A DNA stretch of 64,000 bases from PCC-6802 sp943367755 (GTDB lineage Bacteria; Cyanobacteriota; Cyanobacteriia; Pseudanabaenales; Pseudanabaenaceae): positions 55,845-119,844 of the forward strand of contig CALRKB020000010.1 of the NCBI GenBank assembly GCA_943367755.1, read 5' to 3'. Every line of letters begins with the position of its first letter. Position 1 is the stretch's first letter. Under the pieces are notes generated by a model, which saw nothing but the letters and a program-made list of their open reading frames with translations, was not told where the DNA came from and did not search any database. A program made the translations under genes and the position numbers. Of the stretch, positions 25,655-35,065 are shown in pieces.

Positions 25655-27166
25655 TTAATCGCCTTTCATGCGGGTGTTGAGCATACTTTGCCGCGAGGCG
25701 AGACGAGCTTTGCCGGAGGCTGCCCATTCCTGTAAAAGCTGGATTTCCACTTGGGCAGTTTGCGCTAGGGGCACAATTTGACTGGCGGCTTCCAGAATAT
25801 CGTCGTTGGTAAAGTCGCGGTTCTGGCTAAAACCAATGTGCATGGCTTCAATAATCGCTTGCTCGATCTCTGCACCCGAAAAATCTAGGGTTTCATAGGC
25901 AAGGCGATCCAGATCGTAGGCGCGCAGGTTATGGGGGCGGAACTTACCCAGGTGGACGTTAAAGATTTGCTGCCGCTCGGCTTGGTTGGGCAGACCGACA
26001 AAAAATACTTCATCGAATCTTCCTTTCCGCACTAGTTCCGCTGGTAGTTGTCGAATATTGTTGGCAGTTGCCACGATAAACACAGGTGAGGTTTTTTCTG
26101 CCATCCAGGTCAAAAACGTGCCGAATACACGGTTGGTGGTACCTGAGTCACCACGACTATCACCGCCGGAGAAGGCTTTGTCAATTTCATCAATCCATAG
26201 CACACAGGGAGCTAACGCCTCAGCAAGCTGAATCATCTGGCGTGTGCGCGATTCGCTTTCGCCCACCAGTCCAGCAAACAATCTCCCTACATCTAGCCGC
26301 AGTAAAGGTAAATGCCAATGATGCGAAATTGCCTTTGCGGTTAATGATTTACCCGTACCTTGAATCCCTGCCAGGAGCAATCCCCTCGGATGGGGAAGCC
26401 CATATTGTCGAGCTCGCTCTGAGAAAGATCCACCACGACGTAAGAGCCATTCCTTAAGATTATCCAGTCCCCCAATATCACTAATTTCTGTCGTGGAAGG
26501 GTAAAAATCTAAAATCTGGGTTTGCCTGATGGTTTGACGCTTTTCTTCCAAGATTAATTCGACGTGATCGGCACATAACTGTCCATTTTCAGCGATCGCT
26601 TTCGCCAACACCCGTCGCACCCGATCTAGCGATAAACCCTGACTGGAGCGTACCAACTCTTCGATCGCACTAGCTTCGAGCTGTCCACTAGTATCTTTAT
26701 TAATATCTTTGCTAATTTGCTGAATTTCTTGCCGAATCTCGGCGGCTTCGGGCAAGGGAAATTCCAGGATCGTAATCACTTCGCTGAGGTGATCGGGAAT
26801 ATTGATCTGCGATGCCAAAACAATAATGTTCTGCGGTTCACCTTTGAGCCGTCTGGCCAGATTCCTGAGCTTGCGGGCGATCGCCACATCATCGAGAAAG
26901 CGATCAAAATCTCGCAGGATGAATACAGCGCCCTTAGCAACTTTTTCGATTTGCTCTAGAGCTTGTAATGGGTTGCGCTTACCCACACCGGTATCGGTAG
27001 GATTGCCCTGATAACCATCGACAAAATCCCAAATATAAATGCCGCGCCCTAGGGATTTAGCGATCGCGGCAATTACAGCTTCAGCACGTTCCTCCTCATG
27101 GGAGGGGATGTAAACGATGGGATAGCGAGCGCGGAGAGTGAGACTTAACTCTGCTTCAAAGCTCAT
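25655..27166 (-). CDS. ycf46: Ycf46-type AAA ATPase
   Basis: 503 residues. The N-terminal half (ELSLTLRARYPIVYIPSHEEERAEAVI; GAVFILRDFDRFLDD) is a degenerate ATPase-like domain and the C-terminal half is an FtsH/CDC48-like AAA module: Walker A GIQGTGKS (about residue 268), Walker B VLWIDEIDKAF, sensor-like VATANN, and arginine-finger region RKGRFDEVFFVGLP. No protease motif is present. The length and layout match Ycf46, conserved in cyanobacteria and red-algal plastids and linked to inorganic carbon uptake. Confidence 0.85.
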   Translation of the reverse strand: MSFEAELSLTLRARYPIVYIPSHEEERAEAVIAAIAKSLGRGIYIWDFVDGYQGNPTDTGVGKRNPLQALEQIEKVAKGAVFILRDFDRFLDDVAIARKLRNLARRLKGEPQNIIVLASQINIPDHLSEVITILEFPLPEAAEIRQEIQQISKDINKDTSGQLEASAIEELVRSSQGLSLDRVRRVLAKAIAENGQLCADHVELILEEKRQTIRQTQILDFYPSTTEISDIGGLDNLKEWLLRRGGSFSERARQYGLPHPRGLLLAGIQGTGKSLTAKAISHHWHLPLLRLDVGRLFAGLVGESESRTRQMIQLAEALAPCVLWIDEIDKAFSGGDSRGDSGTTNRVFGTFLTWMAEKTSPVFIVATANNIRQLPAELVRKGRFDEVFFVGLPNQAERQQIFNVHLGKFRPHNLRAYDLDRLAYETLDFSGAEIEQAIIEAMHIGFSQNRDFTNDDILEAASQIVPLAQTAQVEIQLLQEWAASGKARLASRQSMLNTRMKGD

Positions 27167-27250
27167 TTATGTGACATGTAAATAAAGTTGGCAACTCGGG
27201 TATTATAAACCCGCACCGAAATGTAGCCAATATCAGGCGTGCAGGTAGAG

Positions 27251-28315
27251 ATGAAAACAGTAAGGTTGAACTTAGAAGATAGGCAGTCGTGGCAGAAATT
27301 TCAGCACGTTCTTACCAGTTTTGCGTCAGACTACATTGATTTAGTAGCGGCTGAGCAAACTGAGTTTAAGTTCGAGCAGCAAACTCTGACCCTTGGATTT
27401 ACGCTGATCGCTGTCCCTCCCGATCAAGATCGCGCTAATTACTTCACTGGAAACCTTGAAAGTTTTTTAAGGCGACTACAACTTGTGGGCGTAAGGCGGG
27501 TTGAGCTAGATTTCTTCGCGCTAGGCGAGTCGGCACCAATCATGACCCACAGCTTTGAAGTTGCCTTCATCGCGCCGGAGAGCATAGCAACTGGTAGTGC
27601 CATTACCCGTCCTACTGCTAATTTAGCGCCAAGTAGTGGTGGTGGTCTATTTCGCTCTGTGCGGGGATGGCTCGCTAGCCCTGAATTGGTACGGAACTTA
27701 CGCAGTACTGGCAAGTTGGCAGTGCGAGATCCCAAGCGTTTGCTGATTGGAGCCAAAGATGCGATCGCGCTTAAAGGCAGCGAAGCCATCGCTTGGGTCG
27801 ATACTTTCCCCTGGGAAACTTGGTTTCAGGCAAAGGTGGAATGGCAAAAACGCCGACATAGACGCAATCTGGTTAAGGCCGTCATTGAAGATGCGCTCTT
27901 TGGTATCATTTTGCTGATGGCGCTGTGGTGGGGAGCGGACTTTTTATCTGGGCCAACCTTAAATCTGGCGCAGCTACCTGCACAACATTATGATTCCAAC
28001 TTTGCCAACCCCAAATACAGATGTGGGAACCCTGGTGTTACGCCCAAAAACTATGTCTGTTTAGCCCATGGCATGTCCTATGCTCAGGTATCTAGCATTC
28101 TCGGTAGCGATGGTAAGCCCATGGGTATAGCTAACCAATATAGTGATTCCTCCGTGTTAGCAAGTTTGAAGAAAGGCGGAAATCTCGATACGCAAAACCT
28201 GCTAACTAATCAGAAATTAGCCGTAATCGTCGGTTGGCAAGGCGGCAATGTGACTCTAAATGCTACCTTTAGAGATGACAAGCTAGTTTCTAAAGCGATC
28301 AATAGTATTTCGTGA
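27251..28315 (+). CDS. Membrane protein with C-terminal BamE-like domain, unknown
   Basis: About 354 residues from the ATG at 27251, which has AGG a few bases upstream; a GTG at 27239 is the alternative. The N-terminal half is soluble and unrecognised. One membrane helix is seen near residues 213-230 (FGIILLMALWWGADF) and a C-terminal domain after CGNPGVTPKNYVCLAHGMSYAQVSSILGSDG, whose GMSYAQVSSILG pattern resembles the BamE/SmpA or DUF3862 fold. It would face the periplasm or lumen. Its stop overlaps the start of the next TPR gene by four bases (GTGA), so the two are coupled. Confidence 0.6.
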   Translation: MKTVRLNLEDRQSWQKFQHVLTSFASDYIDLVAAEQTEFKFEQQTLTLGFTLIAVPPDQDRANYFTGNLESFLRRLQLVGVRRVELDFFALGESAPIMTHSFEVAFIAPESIATGSAITRPTANLAPSSGGGLFRSVRGWLASPELVRNLRSTGKLAVRDPKRLLIGAKDAIALKGSEAIAWVDTFPWETWFQAKVEWQKRRHRRNLVKAVIEDALFGIILLMALWWGADFLSGPTLNLAQLPAQHYDSNFANPKYRCGNPGVTPKNYVCLAHGMSYAQVSSILGSDGKPMGIANQYSDSSVLASLKKGGNLDTQNLLTNQKLAVIVGWQGGNVTLNATFRDDKLVSKAINSIS

Positions 28316-29001
28316 TCTCTAGGCAAAACTTTTTCGGTGCTCTATTACTACTGGCTGGAAGCGCGATCGCGCTTCCAGTTTTTGCTGCTGGCACTCAAAC
28401 CGCTAGCCAATATCGCCAGCAAGGTCTGTCATATCGCCAGCAAGAACGCTTTGGTGAAGCGATCGCCGCTTTTGAGAAGGCTACCGAACTTGCGCCCCAA
28501 GATGTTTCAGCGCGGATTTTACTTGGTTGGACGCAGCACCTGGCGGGTCAAGAAGCAGAGGCGGCGCAATCCTTATGGAGTGCCATTTACATCGATCCCT
28601 TGTCTGTGCAAGCATTTAATGCTCTAGGTATTGTCTATCTGGTGCGTGGCGAACTGTCTCCGGCAATTTCAATCCATTCCTGGGCAGCGCTACTCAAGCC
28701 CGACAATGAAATTGCCTACTACAATCTCAGCCTGGCCTACCATCGCCAAAAACTATATGCCATGGCGATCGCTAATGCCATGCGTGCCGCTAGTCTGGAA
28801 CCAGACAATCCACATCCTCTGGTGGCGATCGCGATCGCCCACTGGGATAACGGCGATCGCGACACTGCGATTAAGACCTATCGCGATGCCATCGGTGTTG
28901 ATGGTAGGTATAAAGAGGCAAATTTCCTTGACTATCTAAAGGAAGCGGGCTTTAGCCCCGATCAGATTGAAACCTCAAAGCAAGTTTTGGCAGCTTTGTA
29001 A
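28312..29001 (+). CDS. Secreted TPR protein
   Basis: 229 residues from a GTG overlapping the upstream stop. The N terminus (FFGALLLLAGSAIALPVFAAG) is a good signal peptide. Then come about five TPR units: YRQQERFGEAIAAFEKATELAP, ARILLGWTQHLAGQEAEAA, AFNALGIVYLVRGELSPAI, AYYNLSLAYHRQKLYAMAI, PLVAIAIAHWDNGDRDTAI. It is probably a scaffold in the periplasm or thylakoid lumen, coupled to the upstream membrane protein. Confidence 0.8.
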   Translation: MISRQNFFGALLLLAGSAIALPVFAAGTQTASQYRQQGLSYRQQERFGEAIAAFEKATELAPQDVSARILLGWTQHLAGQEAEAAQSLWSAIYIDPLSVQAFNALGIVYLVRGELSPAISIHSWAALLKPDNEIAYYNLSLAYHRQKLYAMAIANAMRAASLEPDNPHPLVAIAIAHWDNGDRDTAIKTYRDAIGVDGRYKEANFLDYLKEAGFSPDQIETSKQVLAAL

Positions 29002-29066
29002 CAATTCGCAACAAATTGTTATATTTAAAGAGAGAACTGATTTAAGCAAAACCTGGGGAAAATTCC

Positions 29067-29441
29067 ATGGATCTCATCGAGATCGTTAAAGCCGACTATG
29101 CCAAATTTCCAGAAGCCCAGACCTATGGGATCTATGATCAAAATGTTTACTTCAAAGATCCAGTATTTGCATTTCGAGGGCTAGATCGCTACAAGCTGAT
29201 GATTGGCTTTATTACCACCTGGTTTAAGGCACTCAAGCTCGAATTGCACGAAATAAATCGCATTGATGATGTGATTAAAACTCGTTGGACAATGAGTTGG
29301 AATGTATCTTTACCCTGGAAGCCGCGCATCTCTGTTGATGGCTGGAGTGAGTTAAAAGTAAGCGCAGAAAACCTGATTGTTTCTCACATTGATTACTGGG
29401 ACTGCTCGCGCTGGGAAGTAATCAAACAACATCTACCCTAA
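29067..29441 (+). CDS. DUF2358 family protein
   Basis: 124 residues of NTF2-like proportions: ADYAKFPEAQTYGIYDQNVYFKDPVFAFRGLDRYKLMI, then IKTRWTMSWNVSLPWKPRISVDGWSEL and SHIDYWDCSRWEVIKQHL. This is the DUF2358 pattern of cyanobacteria and plant plastids. Such folds often bind small ligands, but the function is unknown. The upstream TPR gene ends 66 bases before. Confidence 0.82.
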   Translation: MDLIEIVKADYAKFPEAQTYGIYDQNVYFKDPVFAFRGLDRYKLMIGFITTWFKALKLELHEINRIDDVIKTRWTMSWNVSLPWKPRISVDGWSELKVSAENLIVSHIDYWDCSRWEVIKQHLP

Positions 29442-29497
29442 ATATCGCAAATTAAGTTAATTTATATCTCAAATTTTAGATAATTTATTTCAAATCC

Positions 29498-29914
29498 ATG
29501 CATATTCCCATTTCTAGCAACCAGATGCTTTTATATGGCATCGCTGCTGCTGCTGCTTTAGTTTACTTTCCTTACATTTTTGTTGCCTATGAACGCCTAA
29601 ACATAGGAATCGATCTCAGCGCCCCTAGAGCAATGTTTGATAAACTACCCCCCTATGCTCAACGGGCAACCTGGGCACATCAAAATTCTTTAGAAATTTT
29701 TATGATATTTGCTGCTGCTGCCCTCATGGTTTATGTTTCTGGCACAGCTTCAGATTGGACAAACTTATTAGTTATTGCCTTTTTGGGATTGAGATTAGGC
29801 TACAGCATCTCTTACATTACTGATATACCCATACTGCGATCGCTCTGCTGGGCTAGTAGTGTAGCTTGCATTATGAGCTTAATGCTGAATAGTTTTACGG
29901 CACTTGCTGCTTAG
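29498..29914 (+). CDS. MAPEG-family membrane protein
   Basis: 138 residues with four membrane helices. MAPEG features are seen: YFPYIFVAYERLN in the first helix end, APRAMFDKLPPYAQRATWAHQNSLEIFMIFAAAALMVY in helix 2 with its Asn and Glu, then LGLRLGYSISYITDIPILRSLCW. MAPEG enzymes are glutathione-dependent transferases or eicosanoid enzymes in eukaryotes; the bacterial members are poorly characterised. Confidence 0.88.
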   Translation: MHIPISSNQMLLYGIAAAAALVYFPYIFVAYERLNIGIDLSAPRAMFDKLPPYAQRATWAHQNSLEIFMIFAAAALMVYVSGTASDWTNLLVIAFLGLRLGYSISYITDIPILRSLCWASSVACIMSLMLNSFTALAA

Positions 29915-29974
29915 CCTATGCCCAAGCATAATTGGTGTCTTTTAAAAAGTTGGTAAAATTACTGAGAATTTAGG

Positions 29975-30178
29975 ATGAACGCGATAAATTGTGCAGAAAT
30001 GTGCGCTAATGGTTGCATACTTGGAGACCAATGCCCTCATTTGGAGTATTTGAAAACAGCACAGAAGTTTATTGCAGAAAAGTCAATCGATCAACTGCTG
30101 CAAATTGCCGCCAGTAGGTTTGACCCACCCGCTCCAGAATTGACAGAGCCTGATTTTAAAGAGACTCAAGATCGTTAG
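29975..30178 (+). CDS. Small cysteine-rich conserved protein
   Basis: 67 residues. The N terminus has four closely spaced cysteines (NCAEMCANGCILGDQCPHLEY) plus a histidine, suggesting a metal or iron-sulfur site; the rest is helical and acidic. It resembles small proteins common in cyanobacteria, but no function is known to me. It is the last plus-strand gene before a hairpin shared with the convergent reductase gene. Confidence 0.6.
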   Translation: MNAINCAEMCANGCILGDQCPHLEYLKTAQKFIAEKSIDQLLQIAASRFDPPAPELTEPDFKETQDR

Positions 30179-30184
30179 AGATGT

Positions 30185-30213
30185 GGGGTATGTAGACTAG
30201 CTCCACATACCCC
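30185..30213. terminator. Hairpin between convergent genes
   Basis: GGGGTATGT (30185-30193) and ACATACCCC (30205-30213) are perfect complements around 11 bases. It lies between the stop of the small Cys-rich gene and the stop of the minus-strand reductase gene; TAAGATTTTC follows on the plus strand. Probably a bidirectional terminator. Confidence 0.6.
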
Positions 30214-30250
30214 TAAGATTTTCATCCTAAACTCTAGAAATAATGATGCT

Positions 30251-31408
30251 TTAACCACCCATACCTGGGATTAACCCCTTGGTGAGACGGGCGATCGCCG
30301 ATCCTGCTACATCGCGATAGCGTTGCTCACCACAGAGGATCTGACCCATACGTTTTGTGGCAGCAGGCCGCTTCACCCCAACTTTGTAGGCAAAACCTGG
30401 GATGCGGTAAAAAATTCCGGCAATGCGCTGCGCCCAAGCCATGTCTTCGCCCCATTCCTGCTGAACTTTGAGCGTATAGTTTTGCAGGGCATCGGCATCA
30501 CCACCAACAGCTAGATCTATGGCTTCTGCCGCCAGCATGCCAGTCAATAGCGAGGGTCGAATGCCTTCCGCTGTAAATGGATCGACTATACAAGCACTTT
30601 CTCCAGCTAATACCGCATTTTGCGTATGCAGGGTTTGATTGCCATCCCAAAGACAGATCGGATGACCGTATTGTTTGACATTGCTTAGATCGATACCAAA
30701 GGATTTAGCATAGGCGGCAGCAATTTCTTTTAGGTTTTGTTTTTCATCGCTACCGCGAAATGTACCAATGCCAATAGAATAGCCATCGGCTTTAGGAAAG
30801 TTCCAGATATAGCCATTGGCAACTGAGCCAAAGTCAAAATGAGCCGCTTGGGTATCATGACCGTTAACTGGTGCTTCTACCTCTAACGCTGCCCCCATCC
30901 GCCGCTTACGATCTTTAAATCCCAGCCATTTTGCCATCGACCCTTTGGCCCCATCCGCCGCAATTAGATACCTGGCTGCCAGCGTTTCTTGTTCTGTCTT
31001 CACCTGCCAGCGATCGCCCTTCCACTCAATTCCTGTAACTACGGTAGAGTCCCGTACTTCTGCCCCTTGCTTTTGGGCTTGCTGAATCAGGAAATGGTCA
31101 AAGATATCACGACGTACCATCCATACTGGTTCATCTGTATCGAGATCTGCAACTTGCGGATCGCCCATCTGCCAAGTGTAACGAATCTGTTTGACCGTCA
31201 GTGAAATCGCAGGTGCAAAGTCAAAGTCAAACCACTGTTGCACCATGGGTGATACACCACCACCACAGGGCTTATAGCGAGGTAAGCTTTCCCGCTCCAA
31301 TACCAATACGGAGCGACCACGTTTAGCTAGGTGATATGCCGCTGAACCACCAGCCGGTCCGCCACCTACAACAATACAGTCGTACATATTTCCAGTAATT
31401 GAGTCCAA
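30251..31408 (-). CDS. Geranylgeranyl reductase-family FAD oxidoreductase
   Basis: 385 residues. The FAD Rossmann motif is VVGGGPAGGSAAYHLAKRG, followed by LPRYKPCGGG, the GD-like motif AVLAGESACIVDPFTAEGIRPSLLTGMLAAEA, and ATG-like LIAADGAKG. The family includes ChlP, which reduces geranylgeranyl chains for chlorophyll and tocopherol, and archaeal lipid reductases. It is somewhat shorter and divergent from ChlP (about 406 residues), so it is more likely a paralogue acting on another isoprenoid. Confidence 0.8.
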   Translation of the reverse strand: MDSITGNMYDCIVVGGGPAGGSAAYHLAKRGRSVLVLERESLPRYKPCGGGVSPMVQQWFDFDFAPAISLTVKQIRYTWQMGDPQVADLDTDEPVWMVRRDIFDHFLIQQAQKQGAEVRDSTVVTGIEWKGDRWQVKTEQETLAARYLIAADGAKGSMAKWLGFKDRKRRMGAALEVEAPVNGHDTQAAHFDFGSVANGYIWNFPKADGYSIGIGTFRGSDEKQNLKEIAAAYAKSFGIDLSNVKQYGHPICLWDGNQTLHTQNAVLAGESACIVDPFTAEGIRPSLLTGMLAAEAIDLAVGGDADALQNYTLKVQQEWGEDMAWAQRIAGIFYRIPGFAYKVGVKRPAATKRMGQILCGEQRYRDVAGSAIARLTKGLIPGMGG

Positions 31409-31480
31409 TAAGGTTTACAGCAAAAACTCCCTAGTGGTCAGTCAAGAATTTTGAGATTGCTAGGGCGATATTTAGCTTAA

Positions 31481-32035
31481 CTACTCTGGTTTAGTCTCGT
31501 AATTGGGGGCATAGGCTTGCAACAAGGCATTAAGTTGCGACAAGACATTGTTGTCCTCGCCTTTTTGTTTGATCACCTTGCGCTCTTTATGAAACTGTGG
31601 TCTATCCTGGTTACGCTCGATCGCCTCTTTAACCTGTTGGGCAATTAGAGAATGTAGATCGGCGATCGCACGCTCTCTTTGGTAGATTGCACCCTCCTCC
31701 GTTGTCGCATAGAGAGGTGGTAGCCGGTTGAGCGCATAGGCAGCAATGTCCCCCAGATCTAACACCTGGTTGCTACTTGCCTCAATTTCCGCAACTCTGG
31801 CTACGGCCTCGCTCAGTACTAGCTCCTCCATCACATTGATGAATTGCTTACGAGGTACTGCTACTACTTCACCAGTAAGCAGAGCTCCCATCAGCCGATC
31901 CAGCGCCATATATTCTTCCACAGACAGTTCAAAAGCGCTATCGCAAATGCGACCCACTTCTGCTTCCATTGTGGGAGTAAGGTACCCATCATGCAGAGCT
32001 TGCTCTACGATTTTTTCTATGCTTGACTTTTCCAC
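31481..32035 (-). CDS. ComFB-domain protein, CdgR-like c-di-GMP receptor candidate
   Basis: 184 residues. The ComFB core is visible: FINVMEELVLSEAVARVAEI then DIAAYALNRLPPLYATTEEGAIYQRERA. The cysteines of the Bacillus type are absent, as in cyanobacterial members. Cyanobacterial ComFB proteins (Synechocystis Slr1970, Anabaena CdgR) bind c-di-GMP or c-di-AMP and affect cell size and competence (established for the family). The helical N-terminal part (residues 1-60) is an extra domain. Function here is inferred from family only. Confidence 0.75.
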   Translation of the reverse strand: MEKSSIEKIVEQALHDGYLTPTMEAEVGRICDSAFELSVEEYMALDRLMGALLTGEVVAVPRKQFINVMEELVLSEAVARVAEIEASSNQVLDLGDIAAYALNRLPPLYATTEEGAIYQRERAIADLHSLIAQQVKEAIERNQDRPQFHKERKVIKQKGEDNNVLSQLNALLQAYAPNYETKPE

Positions 32036-32146
32036 AGACTTCTCTCTTTAAACTATTGGGCTGTCAATTTCCAAATGACGGATCGGAAATGTTAGTATGA
32101 GTTATTTTTGTAGGGTTTTAGCCTATAAAAATTTTTTGACAGAACA

Positions 32147-34366
32147 CTATGGCACTTCAATAGGAATGACGGTATGTTCGGGCAATGCCGCCTGAAACGA
32201 ACCATTTTGGCTCAGCAAAACGACTAGCCTGGTTACACTACCTGGTTGGGCTGTGAGATCGCTCCAGGGCAACCCCACCTCTAGGCATTGATTAAAGCCT
32301 ATTTTGGCCTGAGTAGATATATTTTGCCACTGCCAGTTGTCTATCGCTTCCTGTAACCACACTGAAAGATCGCTGAGATCGATTGTTAAGTGGTGGTGGA
32401 ATAGATAGTTGAGTGGAGACACATCAGGTAAGTCCCTAATTGTGATAGGGCTATTGTAATGTGTTCTCTCAGGATAAAACCAGAGGAGATGCAAATTAGT
32501 TGCAGGTTCTGGTTGCATAGCACTAAAGTCCAGACGCAGGTAGAAGTTAAAATGGTCTAACCCATACCACAAGCGCTGGACTAAACTACTCCTGTGCATT
32601 GTACCGCGTGCGGCATTAATTTCAATCCGCCCTGCCCCTTTCCAGTCTTGCTCTTCCCCAAAACCATCAATAATGGGGTGGATAAAGCTTTCTGGTTGCT
32701 GGCTGTCAGCCACATGATGCGGCTCCAGTGGATACAACAGGCTATTGGGAACAGATTCATTCAGTGCTCTGTATAGAGCTTGTAAATGTTCGCGGAATAG
32801 TTGATCGAATACATGATCCAGGCTGGAACTATGTCCTTCCCCCAACCACCAAAACCAATCAGAGCCTTCGGCTGCGAACATATTTTCCCATGCTTCGGGA
32901 TTATTTTCTTGAGTAGCCTCGGGATGATTTGCCAAGACCTGTCGGGCCTCAGCCAGTAGCTCCCAAGCACGATTTTTAATTGGGTCACCAATCCAGGTGG
33001 TGAAGTTTGAGTCAATCCAAGAACCACTATGTAACTGATGCGGTGGAATTTTATCTACGGGTGGAAATTGCTCAATATATTCAGAGACCGTGACTAGCCG
33101 GATAAAATCTAACTGGGATAGTTTCCCGTAAAGGGTTTCCAGGAAGTCTTTACCATCGTTGCGATAATATTCCCAACAATTTTCACCATCAAGGGCGATC
33201 GTCACTAACCAGGGGCGATCGCTATCTTGGTGATCGCGATAATTCAGGTAAGACTGATAGGTAGCCTGAAGGTGTTCGCATAGATCGTCGCTGGCCGCCT
33301 CAGGTGTCATGGAGCTATAGCTGAACCCAATTAAATCAGAGAGACGGCGATCGCGAAATACAATTGCCAGATCGCCATGTACGGTTTCCAGTCGATAGGG
33401 CTGGTAAAGCAACTGCGGCTCTATGGTTTGGCCGCGCTCGTCACGGCGGAAGTAATGTCCTAAGCTCCACCCCAGCACACCTTCATCCGAGCATAGCCAT
33501 TCAAAACCTTGCTTGGCGATATGGGGCAAAATTGCCGGACTGACGGACTGCTCTGAAGGCCACAAACCGCGCGGCTCCCTACCAAAATTTTTACGGTAAA
33601 TTTGTCTGCCTTTTTCCAGGTGTAGAGCTATATCTGACTCCCAGCGAAATCTAAGTCCTGGTAGCATCATCTGCGGTACCGCCACACGGCCAGCCTTGGT
33701 ATCAGCCAGCAAAGGCATGATTGGATGCGTATAGGGTGTAGTAGTCAGCTCTAGTTGCCCAGATTCCTGCATTTTGCGATGCTGGGGGATAATCCGCGCC
33801 AAAATTTCCCTTTGTTTGGAATAGATCAGTTGGCGATCGGATAAGGTATAGCCTTGCCCCCGTTCAAACCACTCACCTATTTTGGCATCTGATTCCCTGA
33901 ACATAGGATCGAACCAGGTTAAGTTATGCCAAGCGAGTAAATCGTTATAGTCCTGAACTTGCCAGTTATCTAGGCACCAGTTCACACCTTTATGCTTTTT
34001 GAGATCGAGGAGCTGAGCATAGCGGGGGTAGGGTTCTACCATGGTGTGGTGATTGGCATCAAAGAAACGCTCGATCGCAAACTGCTTTTGTTCGAGGTCG
34101 AATGTTTCTACTGGTGCAAGGGCTAGCTCTAAATAAGGATCGAAAGCATTGCCGTTAATGTAATCTTGTAACTGTGTAATTAAGGACGGCACTAAATTGA
34201 CAGTTTGGTGCAGTTGTGGAAACCTTTCTAAAAGCAGCACCATATCGAGGTAGTCTTTTACCCCGTGTAGCCTCACCCAGGGTAAGCGGTACTTCCCAGC
34301 TACAGGACTTTTGTAAAGAGGTTGGTGCTGATGCCAGATAAACGCAACATATAAGGGGAAAGGCAT
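32147..34366 (-). CDS. Glycoside hydrolase family 57 protein
   Basis: 739 residues. The N-terminal GH57 barrel starts FIWHQHQPLYK; the nucleophile region is GLWPSEQSVSPAIL (Glu) and the acid/base region is EWLCSDEGVLG (Asp). Helical and beta-rich C-terminal domains follow with ALDGENCWEYY and WFWWLGEGHSS. Cyanobacterial members of this length are annotated as alpha-amylase, amylopullulanase or 4-alpha-glucanotransferase. The likely role is glycogen or maltodextrin metabolism in the cytoplasm (no signal peptide); the exact reaction cannot be told. Confidence 0.88.
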   Translation of the reverse strand: MPFPLYVAFIWHQHQPLYKSPVAGKYRLPWVRLHGVKDYLDMVLLLERFPQLHQTVNLVPSLITQLQDYINGNAFDPYLELALAPVETFDLEQKQFAIERFFDANHHTMVEPYPRYAQLLDLKKHKGVNWCLDNWQVQDYNDLLAWHNLTWFDPMFRESDAKIGEWFERGQGYTLSDRQLIYSKQREILARIIPQHRKMQESGQLELTTTPYTHPIMPLLADTKAGRVAVPQMMLPGLRFRWESDIALHLEKGRQIYRKNFGREPRGLWPSEQSVSPAILPHIAKQGFEWLCSDEGVLGWSLGHYFRRDERGQTIEPQLLYQPYRLETVHGDLAIVFRDRRLSDLIGFSYSSMTPEAASDDLCEHLQATYQSYLNYRDHQDSDRPWLVTIALDGENCWEYYRNDGKDFLETLYGKLSQLDFIRLVTVSEYIEQFPPVDKIPPHQLHSGSWIDSNFTTWIGDPIKNRAWELLAEARQVLANHPEATQENNPEAWENMFAAEGSDWFWWLGEGHSSSLDHVFDQLFREHLQALYRALNESVPNSLLYPLEPHHVADSQQPESFIHPIIDGFGEEQDWKGAGRIEINAARGTMHRSSLVQRLWYGLDHFNFYLRLDFSAMQPEPATNLHLLWFYPERTHYNSPITIRDLPDVSPLNYLFHHHLTIDLSDLSVWLQEAIDNWQWQNISTQAKIGFNQCLEVGLPWSDLTAQPGSVTRLVVLLSQNGSFQAALPEHTVIPIEVP

Positions 34367-34370
34367 ATTT

Positions 34371-34970
34371 ATGACTGGCTATATTTTTAAAAATTGTGAC
34401 ACATCCCGCAAGGTATTGATTCTGTCTTTTGCTACAAGCTGTGTATTTCTACTCGCTTGCACGCCTCAGGACGGAAATATAACAAATCAGCCAGTTCGCA
34501 GTGAAATGGGTCAGCCGAATACATCTAAGCTTACTACTACGCCGCCCGCAAGTGCCAGTCAAAATCCTGAATTAGCGCAGGTTCTACCGATAACTGCTAC
34601 AGCTCAGATTGCTGGTCGGACGATCGCCCTAGAGGTCACGCGCACGCCATCAGAACAAGCCAAAGGTCTGATGTATCGTCCAGCATTACAGGACGATCGC
34701 GGCATGTTATTTAATTTCAATCCACCCCGTCCCGTGGCATTCTGGATGAAAAATGTACCTGTGGCTTTAGATATGGTGTTTATCCACAAGGAGAGAGTAG
34801 TGGCGATCGCGCTTGCAGCTCCACCATGTGTTAAAGAACCATGTGCGATCTATCCAGCCGAAGGTGTAATTGCCGATCGCGTGATTGAGTTGCGCTCTGG
34901 CTTGACTACCGAGATGGGCTTAAAGGTAGGCGATCGCATTGTTGTAGAAAACAAACCAACTGGCAATTAA
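34371..34970 (+). CDS. DUF192 lipoprotein
   Basis: 199 residues. The N terminus has a lipoprotein signal with lipobox FLLAC (about residue 28), then a Thr/Pro/Ser-rich linker. The DUF192 domain (about 85-195) includes LEVTRTPSEQAKGLMYRPALQDDRGMLFNF, AFWMKNVPVALDMVFI and CAIYPAEGVIADRVIELRSG. It is presumably membrane-anchored in the periplasm; DUF192 function is not established. It is divergent from the GH57 gene, their starts only 4 bases apart. Confidence 0.85.
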   Translation: MTGYIFKNCDTSRKVLILSFATSCVFLLACTPQDGNITNQPVRSEMGQPNTSKLTTTPPASASQNPELAQVLPITATAQIAGRTIALEVTRTPSEQAKGLMYRPALQDDRGMLFNFNPPRPVAFWMKNVPVALDMVFIHKERVVAIALAAPPCVKEPCAIYPAEGVIADRVIELRSGLTTEMGLKVGDRIVVENKPTGN

Positions 34971-35000
34971 TACCATTTCACAAAACAAACACTAAAAATA

Positions 35001-35052
35001 CACCCCCACCGCCTACGGCACCTCACCTTACCAAAGGGAGGATGGGAGGGGT
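35001..35052. repeat. Dispersed C-rich/G-rich repeat
   Basis: The stretch runs from CACCCCCACCGCCTACGGCA through CACCTTACCAAAGGGAGG to GGGAGGGGTC. It matches the known cyanobacterial repeat type built on a GGCACCTCCC...GGGAGGTGCC hairpin and is related to the copy at 60255-60293, though more degenerate. It lies just downstream of the DUF192 gene and convergent with a minus-strand gene, so it may act as a terminator. Confidence 0.5.
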
Positions 35053-35065
35053 CTAATCCGCCCTA

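Noticed and set aside
30251..31408. chlP (chlorophyll geranylgeranyl reductase)
   Set aside because: Family motifs fit, but the shorter length and divergent regions make a paralogue more likely; no chlorophyll genes nearby.
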